From: Chrysemys picta bellii
Lineage: Eukaryota > Chordata > Testudines > Emydidae
Reading direction: 5' to 3'
Assembly (NCBI RefSeq): GCF_011386835.1
Contig: NC_088796.1
Coordinates: forward strand, 89,387,468 to 89,451,467
Length of the DNA: 64,000 nt
The position numbers were made by a program, and so were the translations under genes. Below are positions 38,235 to 49,734 of the stretch, piece by piece. Under the pieces are notes generated by a model, which was not told the DNA's origin, did no database searches, and was given only the letters and a program-made list of their open reading frames with translations. How positions within the stretch are numbered: the first letter of the stretch is position 1; each line of letters starts with the position of its first letter.

Positions 38235-39086
38235 ATATTGGCATTTGTTTTATTTAAGGGATTCAGTGCCTTCATTTGGCACTGACTATATCAAACAATT
38301 GCTTTACTATTTCATTTTCTACCAAGTATTGTTGCATGGCTTTTTGTGTCCTTAACCCTCTATAATCTCCAACAAATGGATTATAAATTGTAGTGTGTCA
38401 GGTACAGAAATTAATATTAAAATTCCTTGTGGTACATACCTTTGAGTTTCTTCCTGAAAAATACATATGTACAGGTTTTTTAATTAATTTGTGTGTTTAT
38501 TGAGGCTGAGGTTTTTCTTCAGAATTATGTTAAATGTTTGATTGTTTGAAGTAATGCAGAGCTTGCTTTGAAACAGTTTAATTCTACAGTTACTAAATTA
38601 AACAAAAATGAAAATGTGATCAATTGTTGCGCTTGTTTCTTGATCCTTTAATACACTGAGGTTATATAGTTTTACAGCAGCCATGATTTAAAATATACAA
38701 TGATCTAAATTGCCTTTTTAAAAAAGAAAAAGTTATTCTTGCAAGATGGTTCGGTTAGTCCACTAGTCAGAAGCATTTTATGGTGGCTACTGCACCTGCA
38801 CCTACTACGAATTTTATGTTTGCATAAAACTCTTCCCTGAAACACAGCATCTCAGGTGAAGAGAGAGTGTTCATCTCCACAATCAGTTAATTTTTAGCTT
38901 TGGAAACAAGTTTACTCAGTGACAAGAATTGGCTAAATGTGTATACTGTCTGTATATTTTGCTACCTATTTGTTAACAACTTTTCTTATTTAATATTCTT
39001 GTCAAATTCTTGTATTGTCAAAATGAGTTCAGTTCATTCTGGACATGTTTTTTAAGGGGAAAGGTGGTATCCATTTTGGTTTAGAG

Positions 39087-39397
39087 CAGGGGTCGGCAAC
39101 CTTTCAGAAGTGGTGTGCTGAGTCTTCATTTATTCATTCTAATTTAAGGTTTCGCGTGCCAGTAATACATTTTAATGTTTTTAGAAGATCTCTTTCTATA
39201 AGTCTATAATATATAACTAAACTATTGTTGCATGTAAAGTAAATAAGGTTTTTAAAATGTTTAAGAAGCTTCATTTAAAATTAAATTAAAATGCAGAGCC
39301 CCCTGAACCAGTGGCCAGGACCCGGGCAGTGTGAGTGCCACTGAAAATCAGCTCGCATGCTGCCTTTGGCACACATGCCATAGGTAGCCTACCCCTG
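39087..39397. mobile_element. hAT MITE (AT-rich core) with perfect 8-bp target duplication
   Basis: 311 bp with ends caggggtcggcaacctttca and gccataggtagcctacccctg-type inverted end. The 8-bp duplication gtttagag lies at 39079-39086 and 39398-39405. The termini match those of the GC-rich element at 4852-5164, but the interior is AT-rich and unrelated. Confidence 0.92.
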
Positions 39398-40470
39398 GTT
39401 TAGAGTCTTCCTGTGAGTCAGATTGTCATGTTCTGGGAATGAACAAAGTATTTTTGCACCTCCCCTCCACCTCTACTGCTCCATTTTTGCTTAGAATAAG
39501 ATTTAATGTGGAGCTGAAGTTGCTGCCAAATATTTATAAAACTGAACTTTTGCTACAGCGAAAAGTTTAATTATCCTTGCTTAATGTGACCCAGTTCTGA
39601 CTCTTTATTTTTTGAAAATGGTTGTATTGCATAAGGGAAAATCTAAAAGCATCAAGCAATATCTTTCTGTACTGCAACAGGTCCCTAACTAAAGAGAGAT
39701 TTTTAAGCGTCAGCAGTGCAAATGAAATTGATGTGTGTTTTCTTTTCTTTTTTTTTTCTTCTTCTTTTTATTTGGTACATGAAATAAAAACCATAGAGAG
39801 CAAGATGGCCCAGGGGATGGTCAGTGGAAATGTGAAACCTTTTACCAATAACTCACTGTTTCAAATCTAGTTTAGGTAGGTAGCAACAGACTGTGCCATC
39901 TTGGTTTTGAAATTGGGGTAGAGGAGAGAAATGCTGGCATATTTGCCCTTGAAATAGAAATGGCGTGCTCTTATGCTTATATTTTTTTAAAAAATTAAAT
40001 GATCAGCTATGAGAAGTAAGGGAATGATAGAACCACCTATATACTCTCTCCTCCAACTTTTTCTTTTTAAGGACTGACCATCTTAATTGTTCTGTCACCT
40101 ATATTGGATGAGTAGGCAGGCTCAGTCCACTCCCTGGTGAGTAGGTGGTCAGACAGCAAAGTGACCATCACAATTGGCACTTTTGGCAATAATGAGAGAC
40201 CAGGCATTGAACCTGGTACTCTTATCCCCTCTTACCACCTAGAGGTCATTCCTCTAGGTCAGGATTGAGACATATTAGCAGGGCAGTCTAGGGAAGCTCA
40301 TATTGCTCCCATTGTATTGTACCTGTTCTGTGTATAAATAGACCTTCAGTCTCCAGAACTCTTACTCTAGCACCTTTCATAAGTAATAAATTCACTTAAA
40401 TTAACTTGCTGTATTAACACAGCAAGTTAATCAGCATCTCTGTGTGTAGATTGACTTAGTAGTAATATAG

Positions 40471-40658
40471 TATCAGAAGGGTAGCCGTGTTAGTCTGTAT
40501 CCACAAAAACAACAAGGAGTCCAGTGGCACCTTAAAAACTAACAGATTTATTTGGGCATAAGCTTTCGTGGGTAAAAAACAGACTTCTTCAGATGCATGA
40601 AAGCTTATGCCCAAATAAATCTGTTAGTCTTTAAGGTGCCACCGGACTCCTTGTTGCT
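40471..40658. mobile_element. Hairpin PLE insertion with 15-bp target duplication
   Basis: Starts tatcagaagggtagccgtgt and continues through a PLE 3' tail. Arms 40510-40566 and 40600-40656 (57 bp) are inverted copies with only a few differences around a 33-bp loop. The direct repeat ttagtagtaatatag flanks the whole unit at 40456-40470 and 40659-40673, so both arms entered in a single event. Confidence 0.88.
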
Positions 40659-41236
40659 TTAGTAGTAATATAGATTTCAATACTTTAATACTGTGGCCCG
40701 ATTACATTTAATTAATACATTCCTAATGTTAAGAACTCCATGGTCTCAATAGTGCAGTATCCTTAATGCCCATCCCAAGTAAGTGTGTCTGTGTGTATAA
40801 GCTCTGTTTGGACTAGTGGTTCTGGAAGATGAGACAAAAGAAGTTATAAATGACTACTGAATACATATTTATTCAGGGCGTTTGTTACAAACGGACACTT
40901 AAATACAAGTCTGAAATGTAAACACAACAATGTTTCATTTCAGTCTAGGTTTTGAGAGGCTAACTGAACCTTGAATCCATTGTGCATGAGAATTTCAAGA
41001 GCATGTTTTGTATACCATACTGTACATGACTCAGTATCTAGGTGCTAGTTATGACAGATGGAATTCTAGTCTTAATTCTAAATTTTCTTTCTTTTTTTTT
41101 TTTACTCAATATTCTTGCAACATATTTTTGGTATTACATGATGGCTTTAATACAACCATGACAGAGTCTTCATAAGGAAAGAGGCTATGCCTTTGCCTCC
41201 CTCCAAAATAATGATGAGTTTTAGTAACATAAGCAT

Positions 41237-41361
41237 GCATCTGGCGAAGTGGGTATTCACCCATGAAAGCTTATGCTCCAATACGTCTGTCAGTCTATAA
41301 GGTACCACAGGACTCTTTGTCGCTTTTTACAGATCCAGACTAACACGGCTACCCCTCCGAT
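41237..41361 (+). mobile_element. PLE 3' tail, uninverted
   Basis: gcatctggcgaagtgggtat, cacccatgaaagcttatgct, gtcagtctataaggtaccac and agactaacacggctacccct, in plus orientation. A short direct repeat ataagcat flanks it (41229-41236 and 41362-41369). This is a different subfamily from 29833 and 60670 (gactctttgtcgctttttac in place of the aacaggagtacttg block). Confidence 0.7.
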
Positions 41362-41402
41362 ATAAGCATTTGATTTTGATAACATAAGCATTTGATTTTG
41401 AT
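41362..41402. repeat. Two-copy 22-bp tandem repeat
   Basis: The unit ataagcatttgattttgataac is followed by a second copy that diverges after its first 19 bases. It starts at the right-hand target duplication of the PLE insertion. Confidence 0.85.
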
Positions 41403-43730
41403 TGTGATATTTACTCTATGCTTCTGAAAACTGAATGCTTTGCATTGCTAGATAATGAATTTCAGTATTCCCCATCCAGGTGTGATACAGAGACTGTAAC
41501 ACAAACTTGATATTCTTCCTTCACCAGTGACATCTTTCCTTGAATGTAATGTAATTTTCAAAGATTGCCATTTATGCCAATTTGTATGTGGTGGTTTTTT
41601 GGATGTGAAATATTGTGCAAGTCTAATTGAACAAAAAGAACCAATGTTCATTTCAAATAAGGCAATAGTAGCAGTAAACACTTACAAAATCAAAAAAATT
41701 CAGGTATCAGATATCTTTTCATTGTAATGCTGTACTAGACACAATTGTGGCAGTATTATTGTGCATGCCCACATATAAATATATTAAGAAAATATATAAT
41801 AAAGGAATCATTATAATCTCCTTGTTTCCCTACACATTTTATTGGATAGAAAATAGAAATAGTTAATTTTGTGGTATTTTCCTTTTGCCAAGTATATTTA
41901 ATGAGCACTTATGGTCCAGTTTTCAGTGTGAGCTGGGGTTGCTCAGCATTTCTGAAAATGAGGCCATTAATATTCTAATTGTCAGTTTTTAAAAATTTAA
42001 GAAGGCAGCATGCTGTATTGTATTAAGCTTTTCATTCACAGGTTAATGGGTAGAATCAGTTTTAGAAAACTGATTGCTTTTGGTACTTGTAAAAAGTACC
42101 ATACTGACCAAATTGGAGATCACCATTGTACAGATACAGCAAGAGACCTAACACTGCACATTTTCCTACACTACATAATTAATATGCTGCTCTCCTTATT
42201 TAGGGAGCACTCTAGGTGTATGGTTTAGTCTCTGCATCTTCATTCCTTGGCACCTCAACTGAGGCTGGAAGCAAGAGACCCAGTTAGTGCCCACTGAACA
42301 TGTTTTTGTGATGTCAATGGTAGTTATAATTTTTATTCAGTATTAAGAACAAGACCCACAAAATGGTTTATAGGATGGAGTCCTAATACAGTACAAGCAC
42401 ATAACTTTCATGGCTATGCATTGGAGCTAGTATATGAGGGCAGGTTAGGGGTGTTCATGAATTGGCTATGATATTGTTTCACAAAATAAATACATAAATA
42501 ATATACAGAACTACAAAATATATTCCTTACATTATACCACTTGCAAGATTCCCCCATACCAGCTACATGCTTCATCATTCTTTGGTAGCAGAGAAGTCTT
42601 TATGATGATGAGAGAGAGCCAGGAAGATTATAAGGAAAAAGGCTGTTGTATGATCTGAATGCCTGTCTGACTTTCTAAAATATGGGGCATTTGGGGGGAA
42701 AAAAATTGTTTGTTTGTTTAAAAATCTCTAATCACATGCAAAGACACATGTTGTCATCTAAAACACTAAACAGCTTTGACAAATGATAAATACTATGTAA
42801 TTAGTCTTAAATTGTATGATTTCATTATTTTTGAATAATATCAAGAGACTGATTTCATCTCTGAGAAGTAAATACCCTTAACCACCTCCTACAATTAGAC
42901 AAATTAACCGAAGATCAGTTATCCTGTCACAAAAAATGAAATCTGCTACATTGTTTATGATGGCTTGAGTTTGACTAAATTAAATAAATTAGATTATTTT
43001 CCATAATTGTAAGTCTAATTTGAATCAACTCAAGAGGGTTCTGTGCCTTGTGTGATAACCATTAGCCAGTCAGAGAAATGGTTGCTGTTTAATTCATGAT
43101 ACAGCAATATTAATCAGGAACTGTAAAATTACTTCAACAGAGTAGAATAGCACAGGTTCTTCCTTTTTATTGCTGCTGCTGCTGTTGAGGACAGTGGTGG
43201 AAAGTTATCTCCAAGGCAAATGCAGCAATGTAGTCAGAAGAGAATTTCAAATGACTAACATCAATGCTTTGTAGCACTTGCAGCTGTATATTATTGGGTA
43301 CCGTAAATACAGAATTATTACTTATCTCCCCAAAATTATAGGTATTTAAATTTTGGTAAATAGAAAATGAAGATACCTGTGTGAGGAAATGGAAGCAAAT
43401 CAGATCCTAGTACATCATATGGCATACCTGCCTATGTTACTCTGACCTTATCCTCACAAACTCATGCATTAGATTCGTAAAATGAGCTCCGAACTACTTC
43501 ATTTACATGTATTTCAGGTCACTTTTTAGTTTAGAGTGATTTAAAATAGAGAATGAGCAGTGGTCTGAACTCAGGACTGGGACTCAAGAACTGCAGGCAG
43601 CTAATCCTAGCCCAAACTGGTTCCTTCTTTTTCCTTGAGAAAAATCACTTAATGTGTCTGTTTGTATTACTCCAACTACAAAAAGGGAGACTAATAATAA
43701 CAGCCTATTTTTCAAGTGTATTGTGAGGTA

Positions 43731-43870
43731 AAGATGATGGCTTTTGTTGGTGTTGGACTCCAAACAGAGGAAGGATGAGTAAACTAAATCTACGGACAAA
43801 TACATTTGAATGTATTCCCGTTTTGGAGAAGTCATTTGGCAGCTGATGCTCAAGTGGCATCCTTGATAGA
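43731..43870. repeat. Dispersed repeat, copy A
   Basis: About 140 bp (aagatgatggcttttgttgg ... agtggcatccttgatagaa) reappears in the same orientation at 44933-45076, with roughly 80 percent or more identity by eye, including an exact block gagaagtcatttggcagctg. The family is unknown. Confidence 0.7.
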
Positions 43871-44932
43871 ATGTTTCTGAATGATCTAACCCTGATTCAA
43901 TGAGTCTGTGCCCCTCTCCTTGCAAATACTGGATGCAGTTCAAACTTGTCCATGATGCTGTGAGTCTGGCCATGTCCCTTTGCCCTCCCATTACATTCTC
44001 TGCCTCCAGCAGCACAAAAAGTGTAGCAGTTCAATGCTACTGCTTCGTCTAGCATCCTCGCTTTTAAAATCCTATTTTGGGGCAGAAGCAAGTAGAATCT
44101 CCTCATAGACCAAACTTACCAGATCTGTGTTCCCCTAACAGAGGCCACCTGCTGAGCAGCTTCTCTTTTGCAGTTCCATCCTACATCATGGTGGAGCAGG
44201 CAAAACAAAGCAAGCTGAAGGCCAAGGGCCATTCCATCTGCAAAGAGATCATATCAAGAGCTGCAGAAGGGGAAACTCCACAGCTGCTCCAAGCCTAAGC
44301 AACCCTTTTGCTATCACACTAGCAATGGACTCAATATGGACAGCATGCTGTGTCCTCTTCCCCACACCAGACAATGAAGCTAAGTTGGTCCTCTTCAGTA
44401 ACAAGGGCTCAACAGACTCTTAACGAGGATTCTTTGGACGAAATCCAAAAATTCCCCAAAATCTCCTAGTCCCATCCACTTAAAGAGGAAAAAAAAAAGA
44501 TCCAGGATCCCTTCTCAAATGCTTATTGAATGAGTAAGTGAGCCACTTGGCAGGATGTCTATTCTGCTATTTGACTGCTTATTCCCAAGGGAAGGATCTG
44601 AGGTGTTACAAGAATCTACCTACATGTTACTCCTTCAGTTGCATATCAAAGGCATAGGACCATCCTGAGGTTAAGTTCCAGATGGGAGCCCCAACTAAAA
44701 AAAAGCAACCGATATTCCGAAAAGGCTGAGAAAAAACCCTTGTGTAATAGACAAAAGAAAAAGAAAAAATCAAACACCAGAAAGCATAAGAAAAAGTCAC
44801 ACAACGCCCTAGAGCTCAACAGCATAAGCTCTTTCCCCAGAGCAAAGGAAGATCTCTGCTTTGGTCACAGTCACCACACCACCCCGCACCACACCATGCC
44901 AAGGAAGCAGGAGTGTTTTAAACAATGGGGAC

Positions 44933-45076
44933 AAAGATGGTGGCTTCTGTTGATGTTGGAATCCAGCCAGAGGGACAGGATGAGCAAACTAAATCTAAGG
45001 TCAAATATATTAGAATGTATTCCCATTTTGGAGAAGTCATTTGGCAGCTGATGCTGAAGTGGCATCCTTAATAGAA
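44933..45076. repeat. Dispersed repeat, copy B
   Basis: Second copy of the 43731-43870 repeat (aaagatggtggcttctgttg ... agtggcatccttaatagaag). The sequence after it (gataggaagatagagaccat) faintly resembles 13020-13045 in the 3.8 kb intron. Nearby lysine-rich short frames at 44740-44830 are not convincing genes. Confidence 0.7.
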
Positions 45077-45235
45077 GTGGCATTTCAATTTCTGTTGAGG
45101 CTGTTTTCTTCCCCCAAAACCCTGCAGATAGGAAGATAGAGACCATCTTTGTTTTGTCTGCCTTCAGAATCTAACTGGAGACCACCTGTTCTACCAGGAC
45201 CATAATCTTCTGGTGCGCTGTCCTTAAAAGTTTAG

Positions 45236-45345
45236 GCTTAGATTTTAAAAAATGGTTGTCTAAATTTTGGCACCTAAGCAGAAGTGGCCTAAGAGCAATG
45301 GGAGCTTCTGGGAGTTAAGCACTTTTCTATGTAGATGCCTTAAAA
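45236..45345. repeat. Palindromic dispersed repeat (degraded)
   Basis: aggcttagattttaaaaaat, gcacctaagcagaagtggcc and caatgggagcttctgggagt fit a reptile palindromic repeat class with a caatggga centre. Diverged. Confidence 0.4.
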
Positions 45346-45918
45346 TTGGCTACTTTGGTCTACCTAATAATGACATTGAAGACCTGATAGTAGACACTGG
45401 TGGCATTTCTATCACATCTGTCTACAAACTGCCATACAAATAATTCAAGTTTACTAGTCCACATGACAAAATGTGGGTGATTGGTGACTTTAAGTCACCG
45501 TGTCAAATAAAGCTATAACATAACTGATGAAAATGGTGAACTGGTTGAATCATGGGCAGATGCACATGCTTAATTCATGACCACAAGCTCCCCAGTTCTT
45601 TTAACAGCAGCCAAGGGAAACGTGGCTATAACCCTGATATGGCATTTGTTTGCAACAACGTAACTGGTTCATGTAATAATCTTAGTTTTGGGTCTGATTC
45701 CAGATCAATGCAACCTTAACACTGAACTCAGTACCAGTCTACTAGTGCTTTAGTTTTAAGAAAGCAGAATGGAAGAGCTTCACCAATGGCCTTGATGCTG
45801 TTGTAAGAAAAACCGAACCAATTCCAGCATGTTGTCTTGAAGTGTATTCTGTGAGGCTGCAAAACAAATTATGTGCCAGGACTAACATCCAAGTTACCAG
45901 ATCAGAATACAAAATACA

Positions 45919-46105
45919 CCTCTACCTCAATATAACGCTGTCCTTGGGAGCCAAAAAATCTTGCCGCGTTATAGATGAAACCACATTATATTGAACTTGC
46001 TTTGATCCACCCGCTCCCCCCCCCCCCCCCCCCCCGGAGCACTGCTTTACCGCGTTATATCCGAATTCGTGTTATATCGGGTCGCGTTATATCGGAGCAG
46101 AGGTG
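45919..46105. mobile_element. Mariner/pogo-type MITE, copy 2, nested in the LINE
   Basis: Ends cacctctacctcaatataac and (3') cggagcagaggtg, flanked by TA at 45917-45918 and 46106-46107. It is the same family as 2812-2986 but inverted relative to it. It contains a 20-C run at 46016-46035 within the centre. It splits the LINE's endonuclease-to-RT region. Confidence 0.78.
46016..46035. repeat. Poly-C run (20 C)
   Basis: An uninterrupted C tract inside the MITE, at the place where copy 1 has ccggggtggcggggctgagc on the other strand. Length is likely unreliable. Confidence 0.95.
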
Positions 46106-47564
46106 TACAAGCAGAAGTTTGAAGCAGACCTATTCTCTGAGGATACCATCATAGCTCTTGAAGAACTGGTCTCTGCACTAAAGGAGGAAAAACAAGTCAT
46201 GGCAGAATCTCATTGAAAGTGTGGACATGACCAACAGCAGAAAGAAAGCATCAATAACCATTCAGAAGCTTAACAATGACCCAAAGAAGGCAGAATAACA
46301 CTACAATATTACTGCAGATCAGATTGCACACCACCTTCTACAAAATGGCACAGCACTGAACAAATAACCCAAAACACTGATTAAGCAGCAAGAACACTGC
46401 AAAATTTACAATTTTGGGGCATAGTACACAGTGACCAAATTTAATCTTCTGAAGTAATGGCCTCCAGAGTAGCAAAGCCACTGGTCTAGATGGTATTCAC
46501 ACTGATCAAAACAAACACTTAGAACCAGCAACAAAGAACTGGTTACTCAAATTGTTTAATACAAATTGTTTAATACATGTTCAGACACATACAAACTACC
46601 CAAGGTCTGGTGACAAGCATGGGTTGTGGCACTCCTGAAGCCAGGGAAGGATGCAACAGAGCTGAAAAACCTTAGGCCTATATCACTACTATGTCACCTC
46701 TACAAGCTGTATGAGCATCTCATCTTAAACTGCCTATCACCACTCATTTAAAAGCACCTAATCCCAGAGCAATCTGGATTCCACCCAGGCAAGTCATGCA
46801 CCAATCAAGTGCTGAACATCCCTCAGTTCATCAAAGATAGCTTTGAAAAGGATATGGTAACATGCCATGTTTATTGACCTATCAGCAGCATACAACACAG
46901 TGAATCACTGAAGGCTCTTCACAAAAAAATACACATGATTGATCACCTCATATGACTGATACAATTTCTCTTAAAGAACTGATGTTTTTACACTGAGCTA
47001 TGTGGGAAGAGGAGCTGATTGGTGGCACCAGAAAAATGGCCTCCCACAAGCATACTCTCGCCAATACTCTTCAACACCTACAGGAAAAAATCAGCCGATC
47101 CATCTTGATCACTGATGGTTACCCAACTGGACATCTGGTGCACAGGCTTCGAAACACTCAATGAGGTTGTCAAATGCATATTGACTTTGCTGATTGCCTT
47201 CCCACAGATGCAGAGAAGGATTGGTCAAACTGGAGGTGTTTAAATAACCTCCAAAGAAGAATTGTCAGGTCAAAAGTCAATATGCGAAAGTTGGCTACTC
47301 CAACAACACAGATGTCTGACTGTGGTGGAACACAAATCATGGAACATCTGTTGGTCTGTGGCTCCTGGAAGAGCTCACCAGGGCTACTGACCGAGCCATA
47401 ATGTGTGCCCAACATTGGAAAAACCTATGACGGGTAAAAGGACAGGAGAAGAACCAAGGTATGATGTAGTCACAAGGAGAAACAGACATTTGCTGTTGGA
47501 GGAAAGGTTCAACAAAATTTGTTCACATCATTGCACAACAAGGTGCCATCCATCTGTCTGCCAA

Positions 47565-47775
47565 TCTTCTAGGTGAAAATTTCAAAACTGATCATTGATT
47601 TTTGGATGCCTTAATTTTTGAATGCCCAACTTTTTGTCACTTTAAAGTTTCCTGATTTTTTTCAGAGGTTGGATACACAGCACTTACTGAAAACCAGGCC
47701 CCTTTGTGTTTCAAATTGACCACCCAAAAATTAAGGCACTCCGATTCATTGGTCACTTTTGACAATTTTCGCACT
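47565..47775. repeat. Palindromic dispersed repeat (degraded)
   Basis: gatttttggatgccttaatt at the left and ccacccaaaaattaaggcac at the right are inverted around cacttactgaaaaccaggcc. It is similar in style to other palindromic reptile repeats in the window. The boundaries are approximate. Confidence 0.45.
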
Positions 47776-48290
47776 AGTCTCTTGGATGGATTACTACATT
47801 GATAAGACTGTATACGAGTTTTGGGGATTCCTCCTGGCCCATGCCCAACTAAACCTGCAAAGGAAAGTGACGGTACCATCAAGGGGAATTTTTCCCTTAG
47901 TTGATGGAAACAGGAGACCCACATAATGATCATACTTTCATAGTCCAGATCCCAAATTGTTGATTGGATGCTAGCCTTTCAGGATGGACAGCATGCCTGG
48001 GACACCACAAAATTCATAGGGCATGGTCAAAAGTCATAGAGACTTCAGAGCATGTCTCCTCAAGATGAGTAGTTCAGCTGACTTTCAAGATTTCCAGAAG
48101 CAACTGATAGTCCACATCCTGACCTAATCAGGGAGCACAACAGCAACAACATATGTGAATTGGCAAGAGGGCACAAGAATCTTAAGTCTAAATGCCAAAA
48201 TCATGCAGAATCTCTTGTGGATGGAAGGTCACCTAGCTTCTGTCAGTTCACAGAAAAGTGTCACTGAACACAAAGGCAGACTATCCATGT

Positions 48291-49734
48291 CAGTGGTCCC
48301 CAACGTGGTGCCCGCAGGTGCCATGGCACCCCCCGGGGCATTTATGTGCGCCCGCCTAGTGCCCAGCACGGGAGAGAAGCCACAGCCCCGCGCCTGCCGG
48401 GGACAGAGAACTCCGGGGCTGCAGGCGCCAGTGTTCTCGGTCCCAGGCAGGTGCAGCGCCGTCGCTTAAGCCGGAGAGAAGCCGCGGCCCTGCGCCTGCT
48501 GGAGACAGAACTTCGGGACTGCTTGGGGCGGCAAAAAGCAGGGAGCTGGCCACGGCCAGAGCCCTGCTGCTGGAGAACCAAAGCATCATCCCCTGGAGCC
48601 GAGCCTGTGCTGTGGCAGCGAGAGGGGCTCCTGGAGTGTGTGAGGAGCGAGGGAGGGAGGGAGGGAGGAGGGGTCCTGCTGCCGCTACCGCCATTGCTGC
48701 TGCTCTGAGCCTCCCCAGGGCGGCGCGGCATTTCCCCGCCCAAGTGGGCTGTGCAGGGCGCTGCCGGGCTGGGCAGGGGGCGTGGATCCCGGCTCGCGCA
48801 CTGATGGGGCGAGTGGCTGGGCAGCCCGAGCTGCCAGGGAGCTGCCCCCGGACCCAGCCCGCCATGTACCTCCCCCGCCTCAGCCCTGTGCTGCTTGCCC
48901 CGGGCCCCCACAGCGTCAGGGGTGGGGAGAGGCAGAGCCCAGCTCTGAGCAGGGCAGCGGGGGATACTGCCCCACTGCGGTACCCCCGTGGCTCGGGCAC
49001 CTGGGAGTCAGTGTCCATCCTCTCAGCTCTGCCTGCATGGGGCTCGGGAAGCAGCTGTCAGCGCCTGCCCCTCTCAGCCCTTGCACCCCCCATCCTGCTC
49101 GCAGCCTCTTCACTTATACCTCCTCCCATCGCTCCTTCGCTGAACCCCTTCCCCTTGTACTCTCCCTTCACCCGCACCTCTTCTCCCACACCTCCCCCTT
49201 CCCCTGCACCTCTTCTCCTGCAACCCTCCTGATATCCCCTCTCCTCCTACACCCTCCTCCGCGAGTACATCACACCCCACTTCTCTGCCAGTGTAGAGCC
49301 CCTAAGCACCCCAACACCCATCCTGTGCCCGAACCCTTTTTATTAGATTCCCCATCCCTTTCCGGGTACAAGGTTTGAGGGTTAGTCCCTATGCCTTTCA
49401 TGCGCATCTGGGTGCGGGTGGGGGAGAACCCAGAGCCGGGGTAAGGGGCAGCCAAAATTTTTTTTGCTTGGGGCTGCAAAAAACCTAGAGCCAGCCCAGT
49501 CCTGGCAGGCGCCTGCTGGGGACAGAGTACTCCGGGGCTGTGGGCACCAGTGTTCTCTGTCCTCGCACCTTCTCTATTCTCTCTGGATTAATATATTATG
49601 TACTATTAAATATGATGTTTTTCATATTATTTAATGTACAAATATAAAATAAGCCTTGAAAAATTGTTGGCGCCTGCCACACTCTTCTGAAAACATGAAT
49701 GTGCTACTGGCCACAAAAAGGTTGGGGACCACTG
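48291..49734. mobile_element. hAT-type element, 1.44 kb, GC-rich interior
   Basis: The ends are cagtggtccccaacgtggtg and ggttggggaccactg, with 8-bp flanks atccatgt (48283-48290) and ctccatgt (49735-49742), 7 of 8 identical. A unit of about 100 bp (gcgcctgc...ggggacagag...tccggggctg...caccagtgttctc) occurs at about 48370, 48470 and 49505. The middle, to about 49497, ends in ctgcaaaaaacctagagcca, which resembles another hAT family's terminus; a nested insertion is likely. Long open frames here (up to 220 codons) follow GC content and match no protein I know. Confidence 0.85.

Larger units (their letters stand above)
45365..47460 (+). mobile_element. Decayed non-LTR retrotransposon (endonuclease-RT LINE)
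   Basis: Broken frames read in order on the plus strand: an endonuclease part (MWVIGDF near 45472, then [20 protein letters not shown] near 45590), a reverse transcriptase part (LKPGKDATELKNLRPISLL near 46640, EQSGFHPGKSCTNQVLN, then FIDLSAAYNTVNH near 46870), and a C-terminal stretch (SNWRCLNNLQRRIVRSKVNM, then DCGGTQIMEHLLVCGSW near 47330). LRPISLL and FIDLSAAY are conserved RT blocks. Many stops and frameshifts are present. A mariner-type MITE is inserted at 45919-46105. I cannot assign the clade with confidence. Confidence 0.75.

Noticed and set aside
48356..49018. 220-codon minus-strand open frame in GC-rich DNA (with overlapping long frames on both strands)
   Set aside because: It lies inside a hAT element. 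Several long frames coexist on both strands, which is typical of high GC content lacking stops. Composition is Pro/Ala/Ser/Arg-rich with no domain.
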